5,020 nt of DNA from Acidobacteriota bacterium (GCA_020199975.1 JAIVJP010000368.1:1-5020), one strand, 5' to 3'. Positions 1-4,826 are shown, counted from the stretch's first letter. Numbers and translations: made by a program. Notes: generated by a model not told the origin, from the sequence alone.

Positions 1-113
1 GTGAGCTGTTTGATCACGGCGGCGTCATCACCAATTCCGCGCAACAATTCTGACGGGTATCCGCGGGCTTCCGTCTGGGCTCGGAGATGATCGATGAAAT
101 CAAACTCGTTCAT
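1..113 (-). CDS. thiL: Thiamine-monophosphate kinase, N-terminal fragment (3' part beyond window)
   Basis: Reading from the ATG at 113-111, 37 codons are visible, beginning MNEFDFIDHLR and continuing to GIGDDAAVIKQL at the left edge. ThiL is an ATP-dependent cytosolic kinase that phosphorylates thiamine monophosphate to the diphosphate cofactor. Family proteins start with a short xEFxFIxxL helix followed by the GIGDDAA(V/L) motif, whose acidic residues bind Mg2+/ATP in the AIR-synthase-related fold. Both are present at the usual distance from the start. No convincing Shine-Dalgarno sequence precedes this ATG; the leader is AT-rich and holds the palindrome TTCGAATTCGAA. The gene lies 143 bases downstream of the aminotransferase on the same strand and may be read with it. 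A related AIR-synthase family member is possible, but the N-terminal pattern fits ThiL best. Confidence 0.82.
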   Translation of the reverse strand, partial: MNEFDFIDHLRAQTEARGYPSELLRGIGDDAAVIKQL

Positions 114-119
114 GAGAAT

Positions 120-131
120 TTCGAATTCGAA
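120..131. repeat. Perfect 12-bp palindrome in the thiL leader
   Basis: TTCGAATTCGAA equals its own reverse complement and ends 6 bases before the thiL start codon on the minus strand, where a ribosome site would be expected. It could be a regulatory palindrome or a relic of the same low-complexity TTCGAA/TTTCGGA family seen at 213-253. Function is not shown by the sequence. Confidence 0.5.
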
Positions 132-212
132 TATGAAGCTGCTCAAGCTTCTTTGGCTTTCACAAACTAGCGACACGGCTAGCGCTCACCGGATGTTTGA
201 GTGTGCGACCCA

Positions 213-253
213 AATTTCGGAAATCCGAAATCCTCCATCCGAAGTCCGAAATT
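213..253. repeat. Degenerate TTTCGGA/TCCGAAA intergenic repeat with inverted symmetry
   Basis: The segment holds TTTCGGA (215-221), TCCGAAA (224-230), ATCCGAA (237-243, partial) and TCCGAAATT (245-253). The outer pair AATTTCGGA / TCCGAAATT forms a perfect 9-bp inverted repeat (213-221 with 245-253). The inner pair forms a tight 7-bp hairpin (215-230). Translated, the run gives the ISDFGWRISDF / SEIRNPPSEVRN style of peptide often mis-called as protein in soil-phylum genomes. It lies just past the aminotransferase stop, so it may act as a weak transcript-end structure, though there is no following T run on either strand. Confidence 0.65.
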
Positions 254-256
254 CGT

Positions 257-1435
257 TTAGAGGTTGCGACGAAGTGAATCCAGTCCTGCTTCGATCGTTG
301 CGATTGAAGTGGAAAAGGAAAAACGCAGATGACCCTCGCCGTGTTCACCAAAGACGACGCCCGGGACAGTCGCCACCTGGGCACGGTCGAGCAGGAATTC
401 AGCAGCTTCTCGACTGTCGTGGCTGATACGCGTTACATCGGGAAAGGCGTAGAACGCGCCGGCAGGCGTTTCGCACTTTAAGCCCAGCTCATTCAAACCC
501 GCTAAAAGTGAATCACGGCGCTGGCGATATGCAGCGCGATGCTCTTCGAGAATGTTCGACTTCGTATTGAAGGCAGGTAGACCGGCCCACTGTGTTGGCG
601 TGGAGACCCCGTTGGACGAATAGAGTGTTGTCTTGCGCAAGCCGGTCATCCAGGGCTCGCAAGCCACGGTGTAGCCGAGACGCCATCCGGTCATCGCATA
701 CGACTTTGAGAAAGTAAAGCAGGTGATTGTCCGTTCAGACATTCCTACGATCGAGGCGATGGAAAAATGCTCACCGTCGTAAACGAGATCCTCATATGCC
801 TCATCGGCGATCACGACGAGGTCGCGAGCTTGAGCGAAACGCGCCACAGCATTCGCTTCTTCCCGTGTGAAGACTACGCCGGTCGGATTCTGCGGGGTGT
901 TGTAGTAGATGGCCCTGGTGCGATCGCCGGCATAGTGCTTAAGCGTCTCCTCAAAGCCCTCCGCTCGAGCAACTCCGGTTGGCACCAGAACCGCCTTTCC
1001 CTGACAGTGAGAAATCAGATCCTTTATTGGCGTCCAGTAAGGCGAGAAGACAAGAACTTCTTCGCCAGGATTAACGACCGACTGAAAGGCACCAAACAAT
1101 CCCTGCATGCCGCCGTTTAAAACGATGACATCCGTGTCTTGCGCGGGAATATGATTTTTGTCCCGCAGTTTTTCCGCTATGGCAGCGCGGAGCTCCGGAA
1201 TCCCTGAGGATGGTGCGTAGCGAGTGCGGTTCTCCTCAAGCGCCTGCACCATCGCTGATTTTATGAAGTCGGGAGTGTTCATGTAAGGCTCTCCCCCCTC
1301 AAATTGATAAACCGTCGCGCCGGATGCGCGGAGTTTCATTATGCGATTGCGAATGCTTACGATGTCGGAAAAACCAATTTCATCGAGCCGCGTGGCGAGA
1401 CGGAAGGCGGTAGGCGACCTGGTCACTGTCTGCAA
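257..1435 (-). CDS. PLP-dependent class I/II aminotransferase (aspartate/aromatic aminotransferase-like)
   Basis: This 392-residue cytosolic enzyme, of normal family length, transfers an amino group between an amino acid and a 2-oxo acid using pyridoxal phosphate. Visible fold-type I motifs in order: the substrate-side GGEP near 47-50, SPYW at 131-134 (aromatic stacking on PLP), PQNPTG at 181-186 with Asn183, DEAY at 211-214 with Asp211 (pairs with the pyridine nitrogen), the Schiff-base lysine Lys244 in TFSKSYAMTGWRLGY, and Arg371 in HLRFSFS for the substrate carboxylate. The SKxYAMTGWRxGY form is typical of the I-gamma aspartate aminotransferase group, but exact amino-acid preference cannot be read from sequence. 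The chosen start is TTG at 1435, because GGAGG lies at 1444-1440, four bases upstream; a GTG three codons in (1426) is the alternative. A good promoter lies upstream at 1509-1481. thiL follows on the same strand. Confidence 0.93.
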   Translation of the reverse strand: MQTVTRSPTAFRLATRLDEIGFSDIVSIRNRIMKLRASGATVYQFEGGEPYMNTPDFIKSAMVQALEENRTRYAPSSGIPELRAAIAEKLRDKNHIPAQDTDVIVLNGGMQGLFGAFQSVVNPGEEVLVFSPYWTPIKDLISHCQGKAVLVPTGVARAEGFEETLKHYAGDRTRAIYYNTPQNPTGVVFTREEANAVARFAQARDLVVIADEAYEDLVYDGEHFSIASIVGMSERTITCFTFSKSYAMTGWRLGYTVACEPWMTGLRKTTLYSSNGVSTPTQWAGLPAFNTKSNILEEHRAAYRQRRDSLLAGLNELGLKCETPAGAFYAFPDVTRISHDSREAAEFLLDRAQVATVPGVVFGEHGEGHLRFSFSTSIATIEAGLDSLRRNL

Positions 1436-1480
1436 TGATCCTCCACTAGACGGCTGCTTTATGTGCGGGAATGACGCGTG

Positions 1481-1509
1481 ATTATAACTTGCTGATCAGA
1501 TGTCGTCTA
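1481..1509 (-). promoter_or_regulatory. Sigma-70-type promoter for the aminotransferase
   Basis: On the minus strand a perfect TATAAT (-10, 1486-1481) follows TAGACG (-35, 1509-1504; four of six match TTGACA) with a 17-base spacer. Transcription would begin near 1474, giving a leader of about 40 bases that contains the GGAGG site before the TTG start. Confidence 0.6.
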
Positions 1510-1617
1510 GCGAGGGCGCAGATCAAACAGTTGCCATTCATCACTACGCAGAAGAGAAAAAAGCTTATGCGTTACCTTTAAGACTTAGTTTGAACTGAAC
1601 ACGGCTAAATATAAGTG

Positions 1618-1647
1618 TTGACACGCGAAATGCTGCGCTTGTAACAT
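1618..1647 (+). promoter_or_regulatory. Sigma-70-type promoter for the ompH-like/merR transcript
   Basis: A perfect TTGACA (1618-1623) is followed after 18 bases by TAACAT (1642-1647; four of six match TATAAT). The predicted start is near 1654, about 150 bases before the chosen ATG at 1801. Confidence 0.55.
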
Positions 1648-1800
1648 GCCTTCGTCCCAGCAGGTTGCCTGTACTCGCCGCAATCTTCTTTAACTCCCTG
1701 GAAGCCAGCGATTAGAGAAAACTTCATGCTGCGACCCGATCGAAGTTCGAACCGGCCGGCGGGGGCGTCCCTTAATACTTCGCACGATCAGAAGAGAAAT

Positions 1801-2448
1801 ATGAAGCTCATCTATTCCACACTGGCCGCTGCGCTTGCGGTTTTGGCGCCGGTTACGGCCGCCGCCCAGCAGCCCGCGACCGGACGTCCGGCCGTGCCTG
1901 CCGCTCAGAGGCCCTCTGCTGCGAGTCCCACAGCGCCGCCAAACACCGGCGTAATTGCAGACGGCAAAATCGCCATTATTGATACCGAGGCTTTCGCCGA
2001 TCCGAAAACGGGGATTACCCAGCTCGTCAGCGCCTTCGAAATAGTGAACCGCGAATTCAAGCCGCGCAGCGATGAGCTTCAGAAATTGCGAGCTCAGTAT
2101 GAGCAGCTAGGTAAAGACATCGAGGCGACCAGAAACTTGGAAGATCAAAAAGCACGGAACGCAAAGATGGAGCAGGCAGAGGCACTAAAGAAGGATATCG
2201 AGCGAAAGACTCAAGATGCCCAGAGCGCTTACCAAAAACGGCTGCGCGAAGCGACTGAACCGGTCTACAAGGATATCAGCCCCGCGCTTCAGGCGTTTGC
2301 CCGACAGCGCGGTGTGAATGTGATCTTCGATGTAAGTAAGCTGGGCGAAGTGATGTTCATTATTAACGATAGTGTGGACCTGACGCGGGCCTTTATCACC
2401 GACTACAACCAACGCAACCCGGTGACCGCCACACCAGCCAAGCAATAA
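1801..2448 (+). CDS. OmpH/Skp family periplasmic chaperone-like protein
   Basis: The 215-residue exported protein starts with a sec signal peptide: MKLIYS, then a hydrophobic stretch at 7-20, then an AAA-QQ cleavage region near 22/23. A Pro/Ala-rich linker (about 24-50) follows. The mature domain begins with GKIAIIDTEAFADPKTG (55-71), the Skp-type first beta strand. A long charged helical/coiled-coil arm spans about 86-150 (DELQKLRAQYEQLGKDIEAT and on), and the C-terminal return strand GVNVIFDVSK / VMFIINDSVDLT (171-194) ends in a YN. Skp/OmpH proteins hold unfolded outer-membrane proteins in the periplasm, which implies a diderm cell. The ATG at 1801 is chosen over the in-frame ATG at 1726 because it places the signal peptide at the N-terminus and follows a GAAGAGA ribosome site. 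The context differs from the common bamA-skp-lpxD order, so this may be a paralogue. Confidence 0.85.
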   Translation: MKLIYSTLAAALAVLAPVTAAAQQPATGRPAVPAAQRPSAASPTAPPNTGVIADGKIAIIDTEAFADPKTGITQLVSAFEIVNREFKPRSDELQKLRAQYEQLGKDIEATRNLEDQKARNAKMEQAEALKKDIERKTQDAQSAYQKRLREATEPVYKDISPALQAFARQRGVNVIFDVSKLGEVMFIINDSVDLTRAFITDYNQRNPVTATPAKQ

Positions 2449-2519
2449 ACGTTTTGGAATTTCGTGAGTGCTCGCTGCTGAGCAGGAAAGACTTCGAAGA
2501 CGAGTCCGCGTTTTGAACT

Positions 2520-3017
2520 ATGAGTCATTCGGGGGTCGCCATACCTGAGAAACTCTTCTTCAAGATTGGTGAAGTTTGCGAGCTCGCCGGTGTGCAAGCG
2601 CATGTGTTGCGCTATTGGGAGTCGGAGTTTTCGATGCTCGCCCCACAAAAGAATCGCGCCGGGCAAAGAGTTTATCGGAAGCGTGATGTGGAGATGGCGC
2701 TCAGAATTAAGGAACTACTCTATGAGGACCAGTACACGATAGCCGGAGCCAAGAAAAGACTCGCGAATGACCTGCGCGGTGGCAAAATCAAAACGGGAAC
2801 GGGTGAAGGCGGTGAAGGATACGCGTCCTCGGCTTTAGCCAACGAGAAGTCGTCAACGCAAAGACTCTCAAAAGTTGCGAACGCGCGCCTCGCTTCAAGT
2901 GATGGATTAAAGACCGCTGAGGATCGCAACGCCCTGCGACGGCTCGCCACTGAGCTGAGGGAACTACTCTCAATGCTCGAGAAAGAGAGCCAGGCTTCCA
3001 CGCCTTCCAAGAAATAG
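2520..3017 (+). CDS. MerR-type small DNA-binding transcriptional regulator
   Basis: The 165-residue protein opens with IPEKLFFKIGEV (8-19). A winged helix-turn-helix follows: helix-turn-helix at about 14-37 (KIGEVCELAGV, then VLRYWESEF, the MerR hallmark) and the wing/second helix pair NRAGQRVYRKRDVEMALRI (45-63) and TIAGAKKRL (73-81). The region after about 86 is Gly/Ser/Lys-rich, ends in a short Leu-rich helix (RLATELRELLSMLEKE, 141-156) and has no recognisable effector-binding domain or conserved metal-binding cysteines. It is thus a truncated-type MerR protein that may dimerise by the terminal helix. The ATG at 2520 is set by an in-frame TGA at 2514-2516. No strong ribosome site is present. 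It starts 71 bases after the ompH-like stop without an evident terminator, so co-transcription is plausible. The regulated genes are unknown. Confidence 0.88.
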   Translation: MSHSGVAIPEKLFFKIGEVCELAGVQAHVLRYWESEFSMLAPQKNRAGQRVYRKRDVEMALRIKELLYEDQYTIAGAKKRLANDLRGGKIKTGTGEGGEGYASSALANEKSSTQRLSKVANARLASSDGLKTAEDRNALRRLATELRELLSMLEKESQASTPSKK

Positions 3018-3033
3018 CCCAAGTTCACTGCAG

Positions 3034-3061
3034 TTGACAATTAAGCTTTTCGAGACATACT
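3034..3061 (+). promoter_or_regulatory. Promoter of tRNA-Pro
   Basis: A perfect TTGACA (3034-3039), a 16-base spacer and CATACT (3056-3061; four of six match TATAAT) lie between the merR stop and the tRNA. The predicted start near 3067-3069 leaves a leader of about six bases before the mature tRNA 5' end. Confidence 0.6.
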
Positions 3062-3073
3062 TAAATCCCTTGA

Positions 3074-3150
3074 CGGGACGTGGCGCAGCCTGGTAGCGCG
3101 CACGCTTGGGGTGCGTGAGGTCGCTGGTTCGAATCCAGTCGTCCCGACCA
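3074..3150 (+). tRNA. tRNA-Pro (anticodon GGG), CCA encoded
   Basis: All arms fold by hand. The acceptor CGGGACG (3074-3080) pairs with CGTCCCG (3140-3146). The D stem is GCGC (3083-3086) with GCGC (3096-3099). The anticodon stem is CACGC (3101-3105) with GCGTG (3113-3117), enclosing a 7-base loop TTGGGGT with anticodon GGG at 3108-3110. The T stem is GCTGG with CCAGT (one G-T pair) around TTCGAAT (3128-3134). Discriminator A3147 and genomic CCA at 3148-3150 complete a 77-base tRNA. GGG reads proline CCC (and CCT by wobble) codons. It has its own promoter and follows merR. Confidence 0.97.
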
Positions 3151-3166
3151 TTTTTGTCAACCATAT

Positions 3167-3190
3167 ACGGCTGCCAGCTTTGGCAGCCGT
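3167..3190. terminator. Perfect 10-bp hairpin after tRNA-Pro, likely transcription end
   Basis: ACGGCTGCCA (3167-3176), loop GCTT, and TGGCAGCCGT (3181-3190) form a fully paired G+C-rich hairpin 16 bases past the tRNA CCA. A TTTTT run lies before it (3151-3155), but the bases after it (CCTTGCGTTG) are not a clean T tract. A classical intrinsic terminator is therefore only partly supported; it may instead protect or help process the transcript end. Confidence 0.55.
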
Positions 3191-3279
3191 CCTTGCGTTG
3201 TGGCTGATATGTGGCAGATGAGCTCGCGCAATACACGCACGGCTTCCACAGCAGCTCGTTTAGCTCAGTCTCCAGCGCA

Positions 3280-3383
3280 GCCTAACGCCACGCATCACCC
3301 GCCGCCCGCGAGCAGCTTTCAACCTGAGCGCTAGGAGGAATCTTGAAAGCCACGCTGTCGGGGCTCGGGTGCATGCGTTCGGC
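3280..3383 (-). mobile_element. Integron attC-like recombination site 1 (behind the VOC gene)
   Basis: This 104-base imperfect palindrome begins 51 bases after the VOC stop on the same strand. Read on the minus strand, the outer boxes are GCCGAAC (R'', one mismatch to RYYYAAC) and GTTAGGC (R', a perfect GTTRRRY), preceded by the typical GGC. The inner L boxes pair GCAT/ATGC (3292-3295 with 3373-3376) and CACCCG/CGGGTG (3296-3301 with 3366-3371). C3372 and T3365 are left unpaired on one arm, exactly 6 bp apart, which is the attC extrahelical-base signature. The central part also folds: GCTTTCAA (3315-3322) pairs perfectly with TTGAAAGC (3343-3350). The extrahelical bases and the perfect R' both give minus orientation, matching the VOC gene. 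In an integron such a site is folded as a single strand and recombined by IntI. Confidence 0.68.
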
Positions 3384-3434
3384 GGCCTGCTCCTGGTGAG
3401 AGCGAACCCCAACTTATATGCAGGCGACGTGATA

Positions 3435-3785
3435 TCACTTAGCGTACTTCGGTTCGTAGAGCTGGACCGCAAACCCACCGGGAACCTTGAAGTAAGTCAC
3501 GAGGCCGTAGCCGTGGTCTTCGACCTCTTGCGTGAACTCGACTCCGCGTGACCGAAGATCCCGCACCGTCTCGTTGATGTCGTCGCAATAAAACGAAATA
3601 TCAGCTGTGCCCGACGCGACCTCATTTCCATCGGTTGGGTGCACCCCAAGATCCGCTTCGGGCGTATCGAAGATCAGCCAGCCCCCGCCGACGTCCGTTC
3701 CATTGAACCCCAACTTGTCACGCAGGAACGCGCGAAGCTCGTTATCTTGCGACGAATAGAACATCGCATGTAGACCACGAATCAT
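3435..3785 (-). CDS. VOC superfamily (glyoxalase/bleomycin-resistance-like) protein
   Basis: The 116-residue single-domain protein has the two beta-alpha-beta-beta-beta halves of the vicinal oxygen chelate fold. The first half runs from IRGLHAMFY (2-10) to LGVHP (46-50), with the GWLIFDTPEADLGVH strands between. The second half runs from ADISFYCDDINETVRDL (61-77) to YFKVPGGFAVQLYEP (98-112). Candidate metal-binding residues are His6, His49 and Gln108/Glu111. The family includes glyoxalase I, extradiol dioxygenases and antibiotic-binding resistance proteins; the substrate here cannot be told. The start at 3785 is supported by GGAGG nine bases upstream. The gene is flanked by attC-like sites, one 51 bases after its stop in the same orientation. 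VOC proteins are common cargo of environmental integron cassettes, so a cassette origin is inferred. Confidence 0.88.
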   Translation of the reverse strand: MIRGLHAMFYSSQDNELRAFLRDKLGFNGTDVGGGWLIFDTPEADLGVHPTDGNEVASGTADISFYCDDINETVRDLRSRGVEFTQEVEDHGYGLVTYFKVPGGFAVQLYEPKYAK

Positions 3786-3794
3786 TGCCTTATT

Positions 3795-3799
3795 CCTCC
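3795..3799 (-). promoter_or_regulatory. Strong ribosome binding site of the VOC gene
   Basis: On the minus strand CCTGGAGGA precedes the ATG, with GGAGG nine bases away. The same CCTGGAGGA string precedes the dioxygenase gene, while thiL, ompH and merR in this window lack a good site. Confidence 0.7.
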
Positions 3800-3869
3800 A
3801 GGAATGTCATTTAGCGTCCACGCAAACTGGCCGCCCAACTTCAAGAACCGCAGTGTCACTGCTACTCAC

Positions 3870-3896
3870 CTCCAAATCAATTGCATGTGATTGGAG
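3870..3896. repeat. Hairpin next to attC-like site 2
   Basis: CTCCAA (3870-3875) pairs with TTGGAG (3891-3896) and TCA (3877-3879) with TGA (3888-3890), with A3876 bulged and an 8-base loop. It sits 7 bases from the outer box of site 2 and about 85 bases upstream of the VOC start. It could be an operator or a structural part of the cassette boundary; no function is shown. Confidence 0.45.
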
Positions 3897-3903
3897 AGGA
3901 GCA

Positions 3904-3988
3904 ATCTAACGTCGCGATGAAGCTGACGCGCCATCAAGCAGGTCGTTATCGAAGGCTACAGCGCGCGGCTTATCGCGGGGCGTTACAT
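3904..3988 (+). mobile_element. Integron attC-like recombination site 2
   Basis: This is the clearest of the four sites. Outer boxes ATCTAAC (3904-3910) and GTTACAT (3982-3988) pair with one mismatch, plus G3911-C3981. An unpaired central spacer follows. The inner stem then pairs CGCGAT (3913-3918) with ATCGCG (3972-3977), AAGCTG (3920-3925) with CGGCTT (3966-3971, one G-T pair), and CGCGC (3927-3931) with GCGCG (3961-3965). G3919 and A3926 are left unpaired on the left arm, 6 bp apart. In canonical sites such as aadA cassettes the extra bases sit in the first half on the top strand, which makes this site plus-oriented. However, the box that matches GTTRRRY perfectly (GTTAGAT) is on the minus strand. 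Orientation is therefore ambiguous and may be inverted relative to site 1. Confidence 0.72.
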
Positions 3989-4061
3989 TTCAGAAGTGCG
4001 CGTAACTGTGAAACTTGTGCCGCTAGTTCGAGAAGAGTCAATGGCCTTGTCAATTCAGTCT

Positions 4062-4119
4062 GGGTGCTAAGCGGCAGCAATCTAACGCCCCGCTTCAGCC
4101 GCCGACGCACTAAGCACCC
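4062..4119. repeat. Long inverted repeat spanning the dioxygenase stop codon
   Basis: GGGTGCTAAG (4062-4071) pairs with CTAAGCACCC (4110-4119) with one mismatch, and next to it GCGGC (4071-4075) can pair with GCCGC (4098-4102). The right arm contains the last codons and the TAG stop of the dioxygenase. It may act as a transcript-end structure for that gene, and it competes with the folding of attC-like site 3. Confidence 0.5.
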
Positions 4120-4146
4120 TGAAAGTCCATTTCTTTTGTCGGCGGC
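4080..4146 (-). mobile_element. Half-degenerate attC-like site 3 fused to the dioxygenase 3' end
   Basis: On the minus strand, immediately after the dioxygenase TAG, comes GTCGGCGGCTGAAGCG and then GGGGC-GTTAGAT. This is an L'-like arm and a perfect GTTRRRY box (4086-4080) with the same GGCGTTAG ending as site 1. A perfect 9-bp partner, GCCGCCGAC, lies inside the last codons of the gene (GCCGCCGAC/GTCGGCGGC, 4098-4106 with 4138-4146). No R'' box is visible beyond it, and the 6-bp-spaced extra bases are absent. The site is therefore either decayed or uses the coding sequence as its other half. Confidence 0.45.
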
Positions 4147-4757
4147 ATCATTTTAGCAATCAGGGCTTCTTTACGTGGGCCTTTTATACTCTGCAAAATA
4201 CTATCCTGCTCGTTGAGCGGCTCGTCGGGAAAGAACACTTGCGTTATAACGCGGTCAACCTTCCCCTCCACCTCGAAATGGATATGAGGCGTGCGCATCC
4301 CGGCTATAAGTCCCGGGTAAGCGCCAGGCTTGATCGTTTTGAACCGGTACCGTCCTTCCGCGTCTGTCTTCTGAACACTGTAGCCTTGAAAGTTTGGGTC
4401 TCGTGGGCCAGGATTGGGGTCGCTATCATGAGAGTATCGACCGTTAGCGTCCGCCTGCCAGATTTCGACTTTAGCACCGCTCACCGGCTCGCCGTTCAAG
4501 TTCAGCACTCGTCCAGTCAGATGAATAACCTTGCCTTGTGCGGGCCCCTTTTTACCGGCAAGCACAGTTAAATCGGCATCTTGGTCGAGCGGTTTTATTT
4601 GGGGGTAAAACGGGCCTGAGGTAAGGGGCGGCGTGAACAAACGGTTCGCCTCCTGAGCGAAGACTGAGCCGGTCTTTCCGCTAAGGGCAAAGCCGCCTAA
4701 GCCAATCGCCATTCCCAACATCTGGCGGCGTGACAAACCTTTTTCTTGTTTTCCCAT
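4110..4757 (-). CDS. Tat-exported intradiol ring-cleavage dioxygenase
   Basis: This 215-residue protein belongs to the non-haem Fe(III) intradiol dioxygenases (protocatechuate 3,4- / catechol 1,2-dioxygenase type), which cleave a catechol ring between the two hydroxyls using O2. The N-terminus has a twin-arginine signal (SRRQMLG at 9-15, hydrophobic 14-26, cleavage likely at VFA-QEA near 34/35), so it acts outside the cytoplasm, exported already folded with its iron. Family landmarks: SGPFYP (47-52), GRVLNLNGEPVSGAKVEIWQ (82-101), then the four iron ligands Tyr108 (NGRYSH), Tyr147 (PGAYPG), His158 and His160 (TPHIHF). All are present, so it is probably active; the substrate is unknown, and plant or humic phenolics are an inference. 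The start has GGAGG six bases upstream. The C-terminus ends within an inverted repeat and attC-like site 3, which suggests cassette origin. No other aromatic-degradation gene is nearby. Confidence 0.92.
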   Translation of the reverse strand: MGKQEKGLSRRQMLGMAIGLGGFALSGKTGSVFAQEANRLFTPPLTSGPFYPQIKPLDQDADLTVLAGKKGPAQGKVIHLTGRVLNLNGEPVSGAKVEIWQADANGRYSHDSDPNPGPRDPNFQGYSVQKTDAEGRYRFKTIKPGAYPGLIAGMRTPHIHFEVEGKVDRVITQVFFPDEPLNEQDSILQSIKGPRKEALIAKMMPPTKEMDFQGA

Positions 4758-4763
4758 TTCTCT

Positions 4764-4768
4764 CCTCC
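4764..4768 (-). promoter_or_regulatory. Strong ribosome binding site of the dioxygenase gene
   Basis: The minus strand reads CCCTGGAGGAGAGAA before the ATG, with GGAGG six bases away. It shares the CCTGGAGGA string with the VOC gene leader. It supports the start at 4757, which also places the Tat signal correctly. Confidence 0.75.
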
Positions 4769-4826
4769 AGGGAAAGGAATTAAATCATTTTTGCTCCCTC
4801 GCAGAAAAGAGGAAACGCCGAATGCT

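Larger units (their letters stand above)
1436..1800. other. Divergent intergenic region between aminotransferase and ompH-like genes
   Basis: The 365 bases hold one promoter facing each way (1509-1481 minus, 1618-1647 plus). The stretch 1510-1617 between them shows no gene, no RNA and no clear repeat. The rightward transcript would have a leader of about 150 bases (roughly 1654-1800), in which I see no recognised riboswitch. An in-frame ATG at 1726 would add 25 residues to the OmpH-like protein, but it is rejected as the start because those residues would mask the signal peptide. Confidence 0.6.
3786..4109. other. Gene-free segment between the VOC and dioxygenase genes
   Basis: This 324-base stretch carries the VOC leader and ribosome site, a 27-base hairpin (3870-3896), attC-like site 2 (3904-3988), about 90 bases with no structure I can name (3989-4079), and the half site 3. 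If the flanking sites are real, 3911-4080 would be a cassette without a gene, a known type in integron arrays. The plus-strand open frame crossing it spans the palindromes, has no family features and is not called. Confidence 0.5.

Noticed and set aside
160..384. Minus-strand 74-codon frame reading ISDFGWRISDF
   Set aside because: The peptide is the translation of the intergenic TTTCGGA repeat joined to an out-of-frame part of the aminotransferase.
767..1120. Plus-strand open frame of 117 codons inside the aminotransferase
   Set aside because: It is antisense to a well-supported catalytic gene and has no family features or ribosome site.
1726..1800. Earlier in-frame ATG for the OmpH-like protein (25 extra residues)
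   Set aside because: The extension is hydrophilic and would bury the clear signal peptide that starts at 1801, where a GAAGAGA ribosome site is present.
4025..4053. Minus-strand TTGACA (4053-4048) as a cassette-borne promoter
   Set aside because: At 16-18 bases downstream there is no acceptable -10 box (CGAACT at best).
3881..4156. Plus-strand open frame of 91 codons across attC-like sites 2 and 3
   Set aside because: It runs through the palindromes and the dioxygenase end, has basic low-information composition and no recognisable motif.
4239..4571. Plus-strand open frame of 110 codons inside the dioxygenase
   Set aside because: It is the antisense shadow of a gene with intact iron-ligand motifs.
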